Origin: a virus
DNA length: 27,511 nt
IMG/VR virus record: IMGVR_UViG_3300042889_001846
Location: 1-27,511 of that record
Reading direction: 5' to 3' (one strand)
Shown here piece by piece: positions 13,463 to 20,668 of this stretch. The position numbers and the translations under genes are program-made. The number at the start of each line of letters is the position of its first letter. Position 1 is the stretch's first letter. A model generated the notes under the pieces. The model saw nothing but the letters and a program-made list of their open reading frames with translations, was not told the origin of the DNA and did not search any database.

Positions 13463-14835
13463 TGGCTCATCCCAACCTCGCCCGCCGCGCATACGATCAT
13501 CAGTTTCGGTACGACTGGATTGTCCGTGATCTTCTGGATACGGACTTCTACAAGCTGCTGATGCTCCAGTTCATCTGGCGCAACTTCCTGTTCGTCCGTA
13601 ACGTGTTCAAGGTCATCAACCGTACCAAGACGGTTCGACTGGCCGATGACATTGATATCGATGAGCTGCGGGCGCAGTTGGATCACGTCCGGACCCTGAG
13701 CTGGTCCAATCAGGCCATCAACTACCTGAAGTCACAGGAATTCTACGGCAAGCGTGATCTGTTCTCCAGCGGCTTCCTGGACTACCTGATTAAGACGTGG
13801 AAACTCAGCGACTATACGCTGGGTTATGAGGGGCGGCTGGGTGAAGGCTGGGAACACGCCAAGATCCGAACCGGCCAGCTTGAGCTGACGTTCCACGGCA
13901 CGTGGGCCGAGGTTACGATGTGGGAGATCTACGCTCTAACGATCATCAACGAGATGCGTAACCGCAAGCTCATGGCAGACATGAGTGAGCTGGATCTGGA
14001 CATCATGTACGCCCAGGCCAAGACCAAGCTGTTCAAGAAGCTTCAACGCCTGAAGGGTTCGACTGCGAAGATCGCAGAGTTCGGTACTCGTCGTCGGCAC
14101 GGACACCTCTGGCAGGAGTTCGTCATCCAGATGATGATAGAGCACCTGGGCGAGAACTTCGTCGGCACCAGTAACGTCTACTTCGCTATGAAGTACGGTC
14201 TCAACGCCATCGGGACCAACGCGCACGAACTTCCCATGACCCTGGCTGCTCTGGCCAAGGACGATGAGGAACTCAGGGAATCGCAGTACAAGGTCTGCCA
14301 GCTCTGGCAGGACGACTATCGTGGTGGTCTGCTGGTCATGCTCCCCGACACCTTCGGGACCACACAGTTTCTCAAGAACGCTCCACTGTGGTTGGCGGAC
14401 TGGAACGGTGCTCGTCCCGACTCGAAGAAGCCCCTTCCCGGTGGTGAAGAGCTGATTGAATATTGGCAAGAGCACGGCCAGGACGCTACGCAGAAGCTGG
14501 TTATCTTCAGCGACGGAATGGACGTCCGCATCGACGGCTTCGAACCCAACGGTGAAGATATCATTGATGTGCATGAGCACTTCAAGGGACGGATCCGTGA
14601 CAGCTACGGCTGGGGAACGATGGCTACCAATGACTTCATCGGCTGCCACCCCACGGACCCGGATCGCATGAAGGCGATCTCGCTGGTCTGCAAGGTTGAT
14701 TCGGCAGAGGATCGCGCTGCGGTCAAACTGTCGGACAACTACACCAAGGCAACCAGCAGCAACCCTGAGGAAATTCAACGCTACCGAGACGTGTTCGGCC
14801 ATGAAGGCATGGCCGATGCTCCGGTTCTAGTCTGA
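13462..14835 (+). CDS. pncB: Nicotinate phosphoribosyltransferase
   Basis: The 457-residue protein shows the nicotinate phosphoribosyltransferase signatures: LLDTDFYKLLM (about 24-34), EFGTRRRHG (206-214), FVGTSNVYFA (about 233-242), GTNAHELPM (H255 expected to be the phosphorylated His), DTFGTTQFL, VIFSDGMD and a WGTMATNDF near the C-terminus. It joins nicotinate and PRPP to give NaMN, with ATP hydrolysis. The pattern fits PncB better than the nicotinamide-specific NAMPT/NadV of some other phages. Length is close to the bacterial enzyme. It is coupled to nadE by a one-base overlap and followed after 7 bases by a small gene. Confidence 0.9.
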   Translation: MAHPNLARRAYDHQFRYDWIVRDLLDTDFYKLLMLQFIWRNFLFVRNVFKVINRTKTVRLADDIDIDELRAQLDHVRTLSWSNQAINYLKSQEFYGKRDLFSSGFLDYLIKTWKLSDYTLGYEGRLGEGWEHAKIRTGQLELTFHGTWAEVTMWEIYALTIINEMRNRKLMADMSELDLDIMYAQAKTKLFKKLQRLKGSTAKIAEFGTRRRHGHLWQEFVIQMMIEHLGENFVGTSNVYFAMKYGLNAIGTNAHELPMTLAALAKDDEELRESQYKVCQLWQDDYRGGLLVMLPDTFGTTQFLKNAPLWLADWNGARPDSKKPLPGGEELIEYWQEHGQDATQKLVIFSDGMDVRIDGFEPNGEDIIDVHEHFKGRIRDSYGWGTMATNDFIGCHPTDPDRMKAISLVCKVDSAEDRAAVKLSDNYTKATSSNPEEIQRYRDVFGHEGMADAPVLV

Positions 14836-14842
14836 GGAAACA

Positions 14843-15025
14843 ATGAAGTATTTCATCCGCGGTGGTATCTACACCGATATGTCGTTCACCACCGTGACTC
14901 CGGGTACCGAAGAGGAATACGGTCCCTTTGATACCTACGTGGAAGCTGCTGATGCCTGGAAGGGCTACATGTTCGCCAAGGTGGATATCTGCCCACACCG
15001 TCTGAGCATTATTCCTGAGGAATAA
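14843..15025 (+). CDS. Small DUF4170-like protein, 60 aa
   Basis: The 60-residue protein (KYFIRGGIYTDMSFTTV, then GTEEEYGPFDTYVEAADAWKG and VDICPHRLSII) strongly recalls the small DUF4170 family, which I know mainly from alphaproteobacteria. This recollection has not been checked by search. It lies 7 bases after pncB with GAGGAAA as ribosome binding site, so it belongs to the same transcript. Its function is unknown. If the match is right it hints at an alphaproteobacterial host or donor. Confidence 0.6.
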   Translation: MKYFIRGGIYTDMSFTTVTPGTEEEYGPFDTYVEAADAWKGYMFAKVDICPHRLSIIPEE

Positions 15026-15027
15026 TC

Positions 15028-15055
15028 TAGACAAACTCTGATTCTAGTGTAGATT
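15028..15055 (+). promoter_or_regulatory. Early promoter, TAGACA-16-TAGATT
   Basis: TAGACA (15028-15033), 16 bases, TAGATT (15050-15055). ACTCTGA and TCAGAGT flank the -10 as an inverted repeat, and the element ATTCAGAGTAGAAG is shared with the promoter at 5125. It gives the Nudix-to-PncA part of the NAD operon its own start. Confidence 0.65.
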
Positions 15056-15079
15056 CAGAGTAGAAGAAAAGGAGCATCC

Positions 15080-15667
15080 ATGCACAGTTATCCCTTCCGA
15101 ATGTCGAGCAACACGGCCACCATGCTGGTAATCGACCGTAACCCTGACGACCTTCTGATGAGCCGGGTGTGCATTGGTATCCGCGGCCGTAACGTGGAAG
15201 TTCATCCCAGCAAGCCAAGTCTGCCGGGTGGCTTCATGGAGGCTAAGTTCTCCGCAGCGCAAGCGGCCTTTATGCTCAAGGGTAGCACCTCGGACTTCAT
15301 TCCCCCTGATCTGCATCCGGGTGAAGATCTCGAGACCACTGCCTTGCGTGAGCTCAAGGAAGAGCTCTGCACAGACTTCGAACGTGGGCAGCTCGTTCAG
15401 TATTACACCTGCAGCCTACCGGGTCTGGATCCGCGGGCTCATGTTGTGAACCTCTGCTTCTACCTCGAAGCAACTCCCGAACAAGTCGCATCGATCAAGG
15501 CCGGTGACGACCTCGAGGAGATCGAATGGTGGACCGTATTGGACTGCCTAGAAATGTACCACGAAATCGCCTTCAATCACCGAGACCTGATGCAACGTGG
15601 CCTCAAGGCTTGGGCAAAGGAAGAGCGCTACAAAGAAATGGAGGCCCAACTTGGCCGACCGGCGTAA
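15080..15667 (+). CDS. Nudix hydrolase
   Basis: The 195-residue protein has the catalytic part of the Nudix box, E82-x7-RELKEEL (R90 to L96), including the metal-binding glutamates E94 and E95. The usual leading glycine is displaced. PGG lies at 49-51, and about 30 extra residues separate it from E82, so the box loop is enlarged. Nudix enzymes split nucleoside diphosphates linked to another group. In this operon, ADP-ribose, NADH or NaAD are plausible substrates, but the sequence does not decide. A promoter lies directly upstream and the ATG has a GGAG ribosome binding site. Its end overlaps the start of the adenylyltransferase gene by 17 bases. Confidence 0.85.
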   Translation: MHSYPFRMSSNTATMLVIDRNPDDLLMSRVCIGIRGRNVEVHPSKPSLPGGFMEAKFSAAQAAFMLKGSTSDFIPPDLHPGEDLETTALRELKEELCTDFERGQLVQYYTCSLPGLDPRAHVVNLCFYLEATPEQVASIKAGDDLEEIEWWTVLDCLEMYHEIAFNHRDLMQRGLKAWAKEERYKEMEAQLGRPA

Positions 15668-16316
15668 GTTCGCGGAGATTAAGAATCCGCAAAAGCGTGT
15701 TGGCTTGGCCAATATGCGTACCCAACCCATGCACTTGGGACACCTGGGTATTCTGAATACCATGATTGGTGCCTGCGAGACTGTGATCCTCGGCCTGGGC
15801 TCTGCTCAGAAGGCTCCGGACGAACATGATCCCTGGCCCATCGACAACCGCATTCAACAGGCCCGCAATGTCTACGGTGATCGGATCAAGATCATCCCCC
15901 TGAATGATCTGGGAACCACGGCGGGCACCAACGATTGGATCGATTACGTCTTGGATAAGGCTCAGAAGCTGGGCCTTCCCGAACCGACTGATTACTACAC
16001 GGGCAGCGAGGCCGACGCCATCTGGTATCGGGAACGCTTCTACCGCAAGTTCTTCAGCCCCGTCCCCGAGGATGTCACTCTGCCTCCTGTCTGGGACGAG
16101 AGTGTAGACGAAGCCTACGATGGCTATTATACCGAGGGTGGCGTCCTGCGCCATCTTCATATTCGCGCTCGGGATATGACGCAAGTTCCCAGCGCAACCG
16201 AGATCCGTACCTTCATGGCACTTCGCAATGATGGGTGGAAGCGGTTCGTCCCCCAGGTTAACCATTCACTTGTGGAGGAGACTTATCCACAAGAATTCAG
16301 AGTGAAGAATTCCTAA
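15651..16316 (+). CDS. Nicotinamide/nicotinate mononucleotide adenylyltransferase (HxGH nucleotidyltransferase)
   Basis: I chose the TTG at 15651 because GGAGG lies 6 bases before it. Upstream starts lack a site, and the first ATG (15714) would cut into the fold. The 221-residue protein has the nucleotidyltransferase motif RTQPMHLGH (HLGH at 28-31), then PWPIDNRIQQA, and the C-terminal VPSATEIRTFMA, equivalent to the ISSTxIR motif. This is the NMNAT pattern, closer to the NadM/archaeal type than to NadD. It should adenylate NaMN to NaAD, or NMN to NAD+. Its last 19 codons are a recoded replacement brought by the adjacent homing endonuclease; the original codons remain at 16940-17005. Confidence 0.85.
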   Translation: MADRRKFAEIKNPQKRVGLANMRTQPMHLGHLGILNTMIGACETVILGLGSAQKAPDEHDPWPIDNRIQQARNVYGDRIKIIPLNDLGTTAGTNDWIDYVLDKAQKLGLPEPTDYYTGSEADAIWYRERFYRKFFSPVPEDVTLPPVWDESVDEAYDGYYTEGGVLRHLHIRARDMTQVPSATEIRTFMALRNDGWKRFVPQVNHSLVEETYPQEFRVKNS

Positions 16317-16896
16317 GGATCTTTTTAACCTTTTCTCGGAGGCTGGCCGCGGCAGACATCTTTGCTTTTGCTTCTGGACTACAAACTCTACCCACAGCCT
16401 TCATACGACGAGCCTCTCGGGCTTCAGGGTCTAGGCTATCCCAATAGGTTGATGCACTCTTTGACATCAAACTCTTGGTATCATCACTTGCTTTGGTTCC
16501 GAAACGATGACTGTCCTCTCCAGGTTTATGAGGGTTGTTGTTCCTCATGTATTCTTTGAAAGATTCTGGTTTGGTTTTGCCTTTTGAAGAAGGTGGATTT
16601 GCAGACACACATAGATTGGTAAGTATGCCTTTCTCATCAAATCTCCTCCTACCAAGATCTTTGATGAGTTTCTCTTCGAGTTGATACGCATCGGCTTCGG
16701 AGAGGTCATCGGATATGATCTTAATCACTGGCTCCAAACCTTCTGATCTGATCTGTCCAATAACATTGTCCTTGTATGGATTTTCACCTTTTGTGTAACC
16801 CTTCAAATGGTTGAAGGCGCGAGTCCCAGTGCCCTTTCCGATATAGAAGGGAAGTTCAGTTCTCGGGTCACAGAGTGAATAAACATAGAAAGACAT
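16297..16896 (-). CDS. GIY-YIG homing endonuclease
   Basis: The ATG at 16896 is used because the late promoter (16931-16938) overlaps the longer reading frame. The 199-residue protein has YVYSLCD (GIY element, 4-10), FYIGKGTGTRAFNHL (YIG element plus catalytic Arg) and a later QLEEKLIKDLG that supplies the metal-binding Glu. The C-terminal part carries a basic NUMOD-like tail (SPEAKAKMSAAASLREKVKKIL). It lies opposite to the operon and its last seven codons overlap the end of the adenylyltransferase gene tail to tail. It is AT-rich compared with its GC-rich neighbours and has its own exact TATAAATA promoter. It cuts DNA, probably at the uninterrupted adenylyltransferase 3' end. Confidence 0.85.
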   Translation of the reverse strand: MSFYVYSLCDPRTELPFYIGKGTGTRAFNHLKGYTKGENPYKDNVIGQIRSEGLEPVIKIISDDLSEADAYQLEEKLIKDLGRRRFDEKGILTNLCVSANPPSSKGKTKPESFKEYMRNNNPHKPGEDSHRFGTKASDDTKSLMSKSASTYWDSLDPEAREARRMKAVGRVCSPEAKAKMSAAASLREKVKKILRNSSL

Positions 16897-16930
16897 AGAC
16901 AAACGACCGATCCTAAGTATTATGATCGTG

Positions 16931-16938
16931 TATTTATA
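16931..16938 (-). promoter_or_regulatory. Exact late promoter TATAAATA (minus strand) for the GIY-YIG gene
   Basis: A perfect octamer lies 34 bases before the endonuclease ATG. It lies just inside the insertion edge, next to the stranded adenylyltransferase codons, so the mobile unit carries its own late promoter. Confidence 0.7.
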
Positions 16939-16939
16939 C

Positions 16940-17005
16940 GTCAATCATTCACTGGTTGACGAAACCTACCCGGAAGAGTTCCGGGTAAGGAAACCTGGAG
17001 AATAA
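16940..17005 (+). pseudogene. Stranded original C-terminal codons of the adenylyltransferase gene
   Basis: Read from 16940, the plus strand gives VNHSLVDETYPEEFRVRKPGE and a stop. The working gene now ends VNHSLVEETYPQEFRVKNS (16257-16313). Of 19 aligned residues 14 are identical, yet 11 of those 14 codons differ at silent positions (my count: 39 of 57 bases identical). This is the pre-insertion end of the gene. It ends one base before the pncA ATG and still contains the pncA ribosome binding site (GGAG). Confidence 0.85.
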
Positions 17006-17006
17006 A

Positions 17007-17660
17007 ATGACCAACACCATCGAACTACTGTCCACCGATGCACTCATCGTTGTGGATCCGCAACTGGACTTCTGCCCCGGCGGCGCTCTTGCCGTGACCG
17101 ACGGCGACGAAGTCATGCCACTGATCGTGAACCTGATGGGTCGCTTCGACACCGCCGGCGCCACTATTGTGTTCACCCAGGACTGGCACACTCAGGACCA
17201 AGTCAGCTTCGCTTCCAACCACGGCGTCGCCCCGTTCACTGACATCGAGGTCAGCTACGGAACGCAGACGACCTGGCCCGACCATTGCCTGCAAGGCAGC
17301 ACGGGCGCAGACTTCCACCCCTCACTGAACATGAACAAGGTGGACCTGATCATCCGTAAGGGTGCCCATCCCACCATTGACAGCTACTCGGCTTTCAATG
17401 AGAACGACCGCACGACCAGCACTGGTCTGGCCGGACTGCTCCGTGATCGTGGTATCACGCGCGTCTTCCTCGTGGGTCTGGCTTACGACTTCTGCGTGGG
17501 CTACAGCGCACTGGATGCCGTGACTGAAGGCTTTGACGTCATCATCCTCAAGGACGCCACCCGTGCCATCGACCTCAACGGCAGCGTGGCTATCATGGAA
17601 GAACAGTTCACCCTGGCGGGTGTTCAACTTGTGGACAATCTGAACCCCTACAATGGGTAG
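17007..17660 (+). CDS. pncA: Nicotinamidase
   Basis: The 217-residue protein is a PncA-type isochorismatase-fold hydrolase. The catalytic triad is visible: D17 (IVVDPQLDFCPGG), K118 (IIRKG) and C163 (LAYDFCVGYSA). The metal site is D59-x-H61 (TQDWH) with H93 in WPDHC. It hydrolyses nicotinamide to nicotinate and ammonia, which feed PncB and, for the ammonia, NadE. Before the homing endonuclease arrived, this gene followed the adenylyltransferase stop by one base. Its own GGAG ribosome binding site lies in the stranded codons. The 3' end overlaps the next gene by 8 bases. Confidence 0.93.
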   Translation: MTNTIELLSTDALIVVDPQLDFCPGGALAVTDGDEVMPLIVNLMGRFDTAGATIVFTQDWHTQDQVSFASNHGVAPFTDIEVSYGTQTTWPDHCLQGSTGADFHPSLNMNKVDLIIRKGAHPTIDSYSAFNENDRTTSTGLAGLLRDRGITRVFLVGLAYDFCVGYSALDAVTEGFDVIILKDATRAIDLNGSVAIMEEQFTLAGVQLVDNLNPYNG

Positions 17661-18147
17661 GATTATCCGGGCACCGGAGACCTGGGAGCGCACCTACGCT
17701 CCTGGTGTCTTCCTTGCAGGTGGCATCTCGAACTGTGTGGACTGGCAGGAAGCTGTCGCTCATAAAATCTCCCAGGCGACCGACTTGGATGTGATCAATC
17801 CTCGGCGCTATGACTGGAACATGGACAGTCAGAGCGAAGAGAGTATTGCCCAGATCGAGTGGGAATACAAGCAGATCCACGACTGTGATTATATGCTGTT
17901 CTGGTTCTGTGAAGAGACACTCTGTCCTATCACGCTCTATGAGTTGGGTATGGCCGTGAGTCGTCGAGAACTTCGTAGGTCTCCCGATCATGTGCCGCTC
18001 GTCGTGGGTGTGCATCCCAACTATCAGAGAAAGCTGGACGTCTACACTCAGGTTGGATTGCATCGTCCCGAGGTCACCCTATATGAGGATCTCGACTTTA
18101 TGGTTGATGAGTTCGTAGCTCAGTATCTGGAAGCATCCAAGCGTTGA
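17653..18147 (+). CDS. Nucleoside 2-deoxyribosyltransferase-like protein
   Basis: The 164-residue protein has GVFLAGGISNCVDWQ at the N-terminus, then INPRRYDWNM, HDCDYMLFWFCEETLCPITLYELG with the family's acidic residues, and a C-terminal VHPNYQRKLDV. This fits the second nucleoside deoxyribosyltransferase family (Nuc_deoxyri_tr2), proteins with a Rossmann-like fold that cleave or swap bases on nucleosides. The start overlaps the end of pncA by 8 bases, so it belongs to the NAD operon. A role in base exchange on NAD-related or nucleoside substrates is possible but not shown. Its stop overlaps the next promoter. Confidence 0.75.
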   Translation: MGRIIRAPETWERTYAPGVFLAGGISNCVDWQEAVAHKISQATDLDVINPRRYDWNMDSQSEESIAQIEWEYKQIHDCDYMLFWFCEETLCPITLYELGMAVSRRELRRSPDHVPLVVGVHPNYQRKLDVYTQVGLHRPEVTLYEDLDFMVDEFVAQYLEASKR

Positions 18148-18171
18148 CACTTTGGAGAGGTAGTGTACTCT
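18144..18171 (+). promoter_or_regulatory. Early promoter, TTGACA-16-TACTCT
   Basis: TTGACA (18144-18149), 16 bases, TACTCT (18166-18171). The ATG of the RNA ligase is 7 bases past the -10, so transcription should begin at the start codon. GGAGAG and CTCTCC flank the -10 as an inverted repeat. Confidence 0.7.
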
Positions 18172-18178
18172 CTCCTAC

Positions 18179-18838
18179 ATGGAAACGCCGCACAAATATC
18201 CGTCAACGCTGCATTGGGTCGATAGTCCCGAGGTGCACCGTGATGACAACGTGCATCAGCACCCGGAGAACTTCCTCAACGTCGAGGTCGTGATCTCCGA
18301 GAAGCTTGATGGCGGCAACACCTGCCTGTGGAAGGGTGACGTTTACGCTCGCTCCACGGGACAGCCTGCCACGCAGGGTTGGTTCGCCATGGTGAAGAAG
18401 CATCACGCCTGGAAGACCATGAGCCTCGATTCCTCGTACCAAGTCTACGGTGAGGACCTCTACGGCATTCACAGTATCGAATACGAGGCTCTCCGTGAGG
18501 ATGAGACCTATCGGGTGTTCAACATCCGAGAAGACGATACTTGGATGAGCTGGGACGATATGCAGGAACTGGCAGGTGATCTCGACCTCATGACCGTGCC
18601 CACCTTGTTCCGTGGAACCTTCGATCGTGTCCAAGACATCACGGCTTGGATGCAAGAGCAAATCAATCTGCCCAGCAGCATAGGTGGTCCCCGTGAGGGA
18701 TTCGTGATGCGCTATGCTGATGCGTTCCATAACGATGACTTCCAGGCACGGACGGCCAAGTTCGTTCGAAGGGGCCATGTGCAAACCGATGAGCACTGGA
18801 CCAAGAACTGGAAGCCCATTCCCTTGGTGAAAAGCTAA
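18179..18838 (+). CDS. ATP-dependent RNA ligase
   Basis: The 219-residue protein carries the nucleotidyltransferase motifs of covalent RNA ligases: motif I EKLDGGN (41-47, adenylated K42), YARSTGQ, YGEDLYGIHSIEY (motif III region), EGFVMRYADAF (motif IV) and TAKFVRRGHV (motif V). It is close to the minimal catalytic domain, shorter than T4 Rnl1 or Rnl2, and without an extra C-terminal domain. Such ligases repair nicked tRNAs or RNAs after host anticodon nucleases act. The AMP product could be recycled, and ligases related to NAD metabolism exist, but this one should use ATP. It starts a three-gene operon with one-base overlaps. No ribosome binding site precedes the ATG. Confidence 0.88.
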   Translation: METPHKYPSTLHWVDSPEVHRDDNVHQHPENFLNVEVVISEKLDGGNTCLWKGDVYARSTGQPATQGWFAMVKKHHAWKTMSLDSSYQVYGEDLYGIHSIEYEALREDETYRVFNIREDDTWMSWDDMQELAGDLDLMTVPTLFRGTFDRVQDITAWMQEQINLPSSIGGPREGFVMRYADAFHNDDFQARTAKFVRRGHVQTDEHWTKNWKPIPLVKS

Positions 18839-19515
18839 TGAGCTGGACCTCCATTACCACTCGCGTGGGAGTCGCGGCTAGTATGCCAAAACCGGCCGAG
18901 CCCATTGATGTGGGTTTGGAGGCCATGGCCTCGCGACTGGATATGCACCCCAGGGTGGTCAAGGTACTCATGGCATCGGCTCTCAAGAGCGACCACGAGG
19001 GCATCCAAAAGCAAATCGCGGATCTCCTGGTCATAACGAAGATGACTCATCCCGAGGCGGCGGCCAAGGAAGCCGCCCAGATCGCGTTTGAAGAGAAGCT
19101 ACGCATTCAAGAGGAGAGGCAGAAGCGAGAGCAGGCCCTTGCTCAGATGGATGCGTATCGCCGGCAAGAGCAGAGAGAAAAGGACGTTGAGGCTAGGCTT
19201 GGAGCGGCACGTCACCAAAATCTCCTTAACGCTCAGAAGGTCGTGGATGAACTCTACGACAAGATCAAGGGTGGGTTGAGTTTTGACCGCCTGGGCTATC
19301 AGGAGCAGAGTCTCGTAGGAGCGATCACTGATCTTCATGGTAACCATATCGAGCGTGGTGGCTTCCTGTGGTTCAAGGTGACCTGGACTGGACCTACGAT
19401 CCAGCTTGATCGAAATCATGAGCTCTACGAGTGGTTGAAGAAGAATCGCTTTGCGCTCTTTGCCGAGGAACCCAAGCGCGTCAGCCATGGCTTCTACACC
19501 AGGTGGGAGGAGTAA
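18838..19515 (+). CDS. Hypothetical coiled-coil protein, 225 aa
   Basis: Its ATG overlaps the RNA ligase stop (TAATG) and its stop overlaps the next ATG (TAATG), so all three genes are coupled. The middle (about 75-135) is a charged Ala/Glu/Gln/Arg-rich coiled coil (KEAAQIAFEEKLRIQEERQK and on). The C-terminal part (about 160-225) is a small mixed fold rich in Trp (GGFLWFKVTWTGP...YEWLKKNRFALF). I do not recognise a family. Context suggests a partner or structural helper for the RNA ligase, but that is only co-location. Confidence 0.7.
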   Translation: MSWTSITTRVGVAASMPKPAEPIDVGLEAMASRLDMHPRVVKVLMASALKSDHEGIQKQIADLLVITKMTHPEAAAKEAAQIAFEEKLRIQEERQKREQALAQMDAYRRQEQREKDVEARLGAARHQNLLNAQKVVDELYDKIKGGLSFDRLGYQEQSLVGAITDLHGNHIERGGFLWFKVTWTGPTIQLDRNHELYEWLKKNRFALFAEEPKRVSHGFYTRWEE

Positions 19516-20612
19516 TGGCCTATAGTGAAGCCCTGAGTTCGCTGGTGGATGGCTACGACGCTGGAACGGCTACCATCATCCCTCCAGTGGAGGAGGATGC
19601 ACGGCCCAGATGTATCTTGGTTCGACCCACTATCATCTCTGCCAAGGTCAAAGCCGATTCGCATGAGAAGGTGTCTACAGAGAAACTTGCTTCTCTTCCA
19701 CTAGAACCAATTGACCGGCCACCACCGTCTGCTGAGCCCTACCGATCTCTAGGTAAGAAGTACAACGTCTGTGGTGTTGAGTTGGAATTCATCATGAAAG
19801 CTCTGCTTCATGATGAAAATGAAACCGTAGATCGTGCGTTCCGTCAATTTCTCATGATTGCCAAGTTGAGTGCTGTTGAGCCACTTGAACAAGCCCATAC
19901 TCTAATCCGAAATACTGATGATTTGAATCGCACCGTGCGCGAAACTTGGATTAGTAATACTGCGGCAATCAAACAGAGAAACGCGGCATTGAAGCGCCGT
20001 CTCACCCAGGCCAAAAAGGCCATGGATGCTCCCTGGCAGGGCGTACTGTCTACCCTCAAGACTCTTCTCGAGGAAGACAATCGTGTTGAAAGTCTGCACC
20101 CTCATGACTTCTTTATGGTTCAGGCCATGCAGAAGCATATGGGTAAGAAGCTGGTGGTGATCCGTGATGGTAAGATCAGGATCAAGTTCGACGACCTCAA
20201 GATTCTCAACGCTGACTTTGGTCTTCGGGTCATGGAAACCGCTCTGGCTATGAGCGATCGGTACCACGCGAATGCGGTACAAGACTGGCTGAATGATCGT
20301 AAGAACGTCAAACAGATCCGAGAAATCCTTGAATCGCCCATGGTGACTAAGCTCAAGACCCAAGAAGTCAATGAGATGACGCGGATCGTCCTCGCTGCTG
20401 ACAAGCGGATCATCATAGTCACCGCAGATGGAGATGTCTGCGATGGCGGACCGCGTATCAAGGGTCAACCTCATGTGGTCTATGAACAGGAAGAGCGTTG
20501 GAATAGTTACAGCAAAAACGGTGGTTATCAGAACATCACAATTGACTTCGGCAATAGGTCAGTATGGGAGCTCGAGAGAATAAGACGCCATCTAAAGGAT
20601 TACACTTCCTAA
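19515..20612 (+). CDS. Hypothetical protein, 365 aa
   Basis: The ATG at 19515 overlaps the previous stop and has a strong GGGAGGAG ribosome binding site. The first 100 residues are proline-rich and probably disordered. The central part is helical and basic (ALKRRLTQAKKAMD). The end is beta-rich and close to the C-terminal pattern of other phage orphans (QNITIDFGNRSVWELERIRRHLKDY). No known domain is recognised. It closes the RNA ligase operon. Confidence 0.7.
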   Translation: MAYSEALSSLVDGYDAGTATIIPPVEEDARPRCILVRPTIISAKVKADSHEKVSTEKLASLPLEPIDRPPPSAEPYRSLGKKYNVCGVELEFIMKALLHDENETVDRAFRQFLMIAKLSAVEPLEQAHTLIRNTDDLNRTVRETWISNTAAIKQRNAALKRRLTQAKKAMDAPWQGVLSTLKTLLEEDNRVESLHPHDFFMVQAMQKHMGKKLVVIRDGKIRIKFDDLKILNADFGLRVMETALAMSDRYHANAVQDWLNDRKNVKQIREILESPMVTKLKTQEVNEMTRIVLAADKRIIIVTADGDVCDGGPRIKGQPHVVYEQEERWNSYSKNGGYQNITIDFGNRSVWELERIRRHLKDYTS

Positions 20613-20616
20613 ACGG

Positions 20617-20644
20617 TTGACGATCTCACCATCAGTGTTACTCT
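20617..20644 (+). promoter_or_regulatory. Early promoter, TTGACG-16-TACTCT
   Basis: TTGACG (20617-20622), 16 bases, TACTCT (20639-20644), followed by GAAT. It leaves a 25-base leader with AAGGAG before the FtsK-like gene. TACTCTGAA is shared with the promoter at 22860. Confidence 0.75.
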
Positions 20645-20668
20645 GAATTAAGAAATAAGGAGAACCCG

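Noticed and set aside
12404-13492. Long minus-strand open frame opposite nadE
   Set aside because: Antisense of a well-conserved enzyme, no start signals, no recognisable motifs.
13936-14802. Long minus-strand open frame opposite pncB
   Set aside because: Antisense shadow without a ribosome site or known domain.
15597-15650. Longer N-terminus for the adenylyltransferase
   Set aside because: The ATG at 15597 has no ribosome site, while the TTG at 15651 follows GGAGG by 6 bases.
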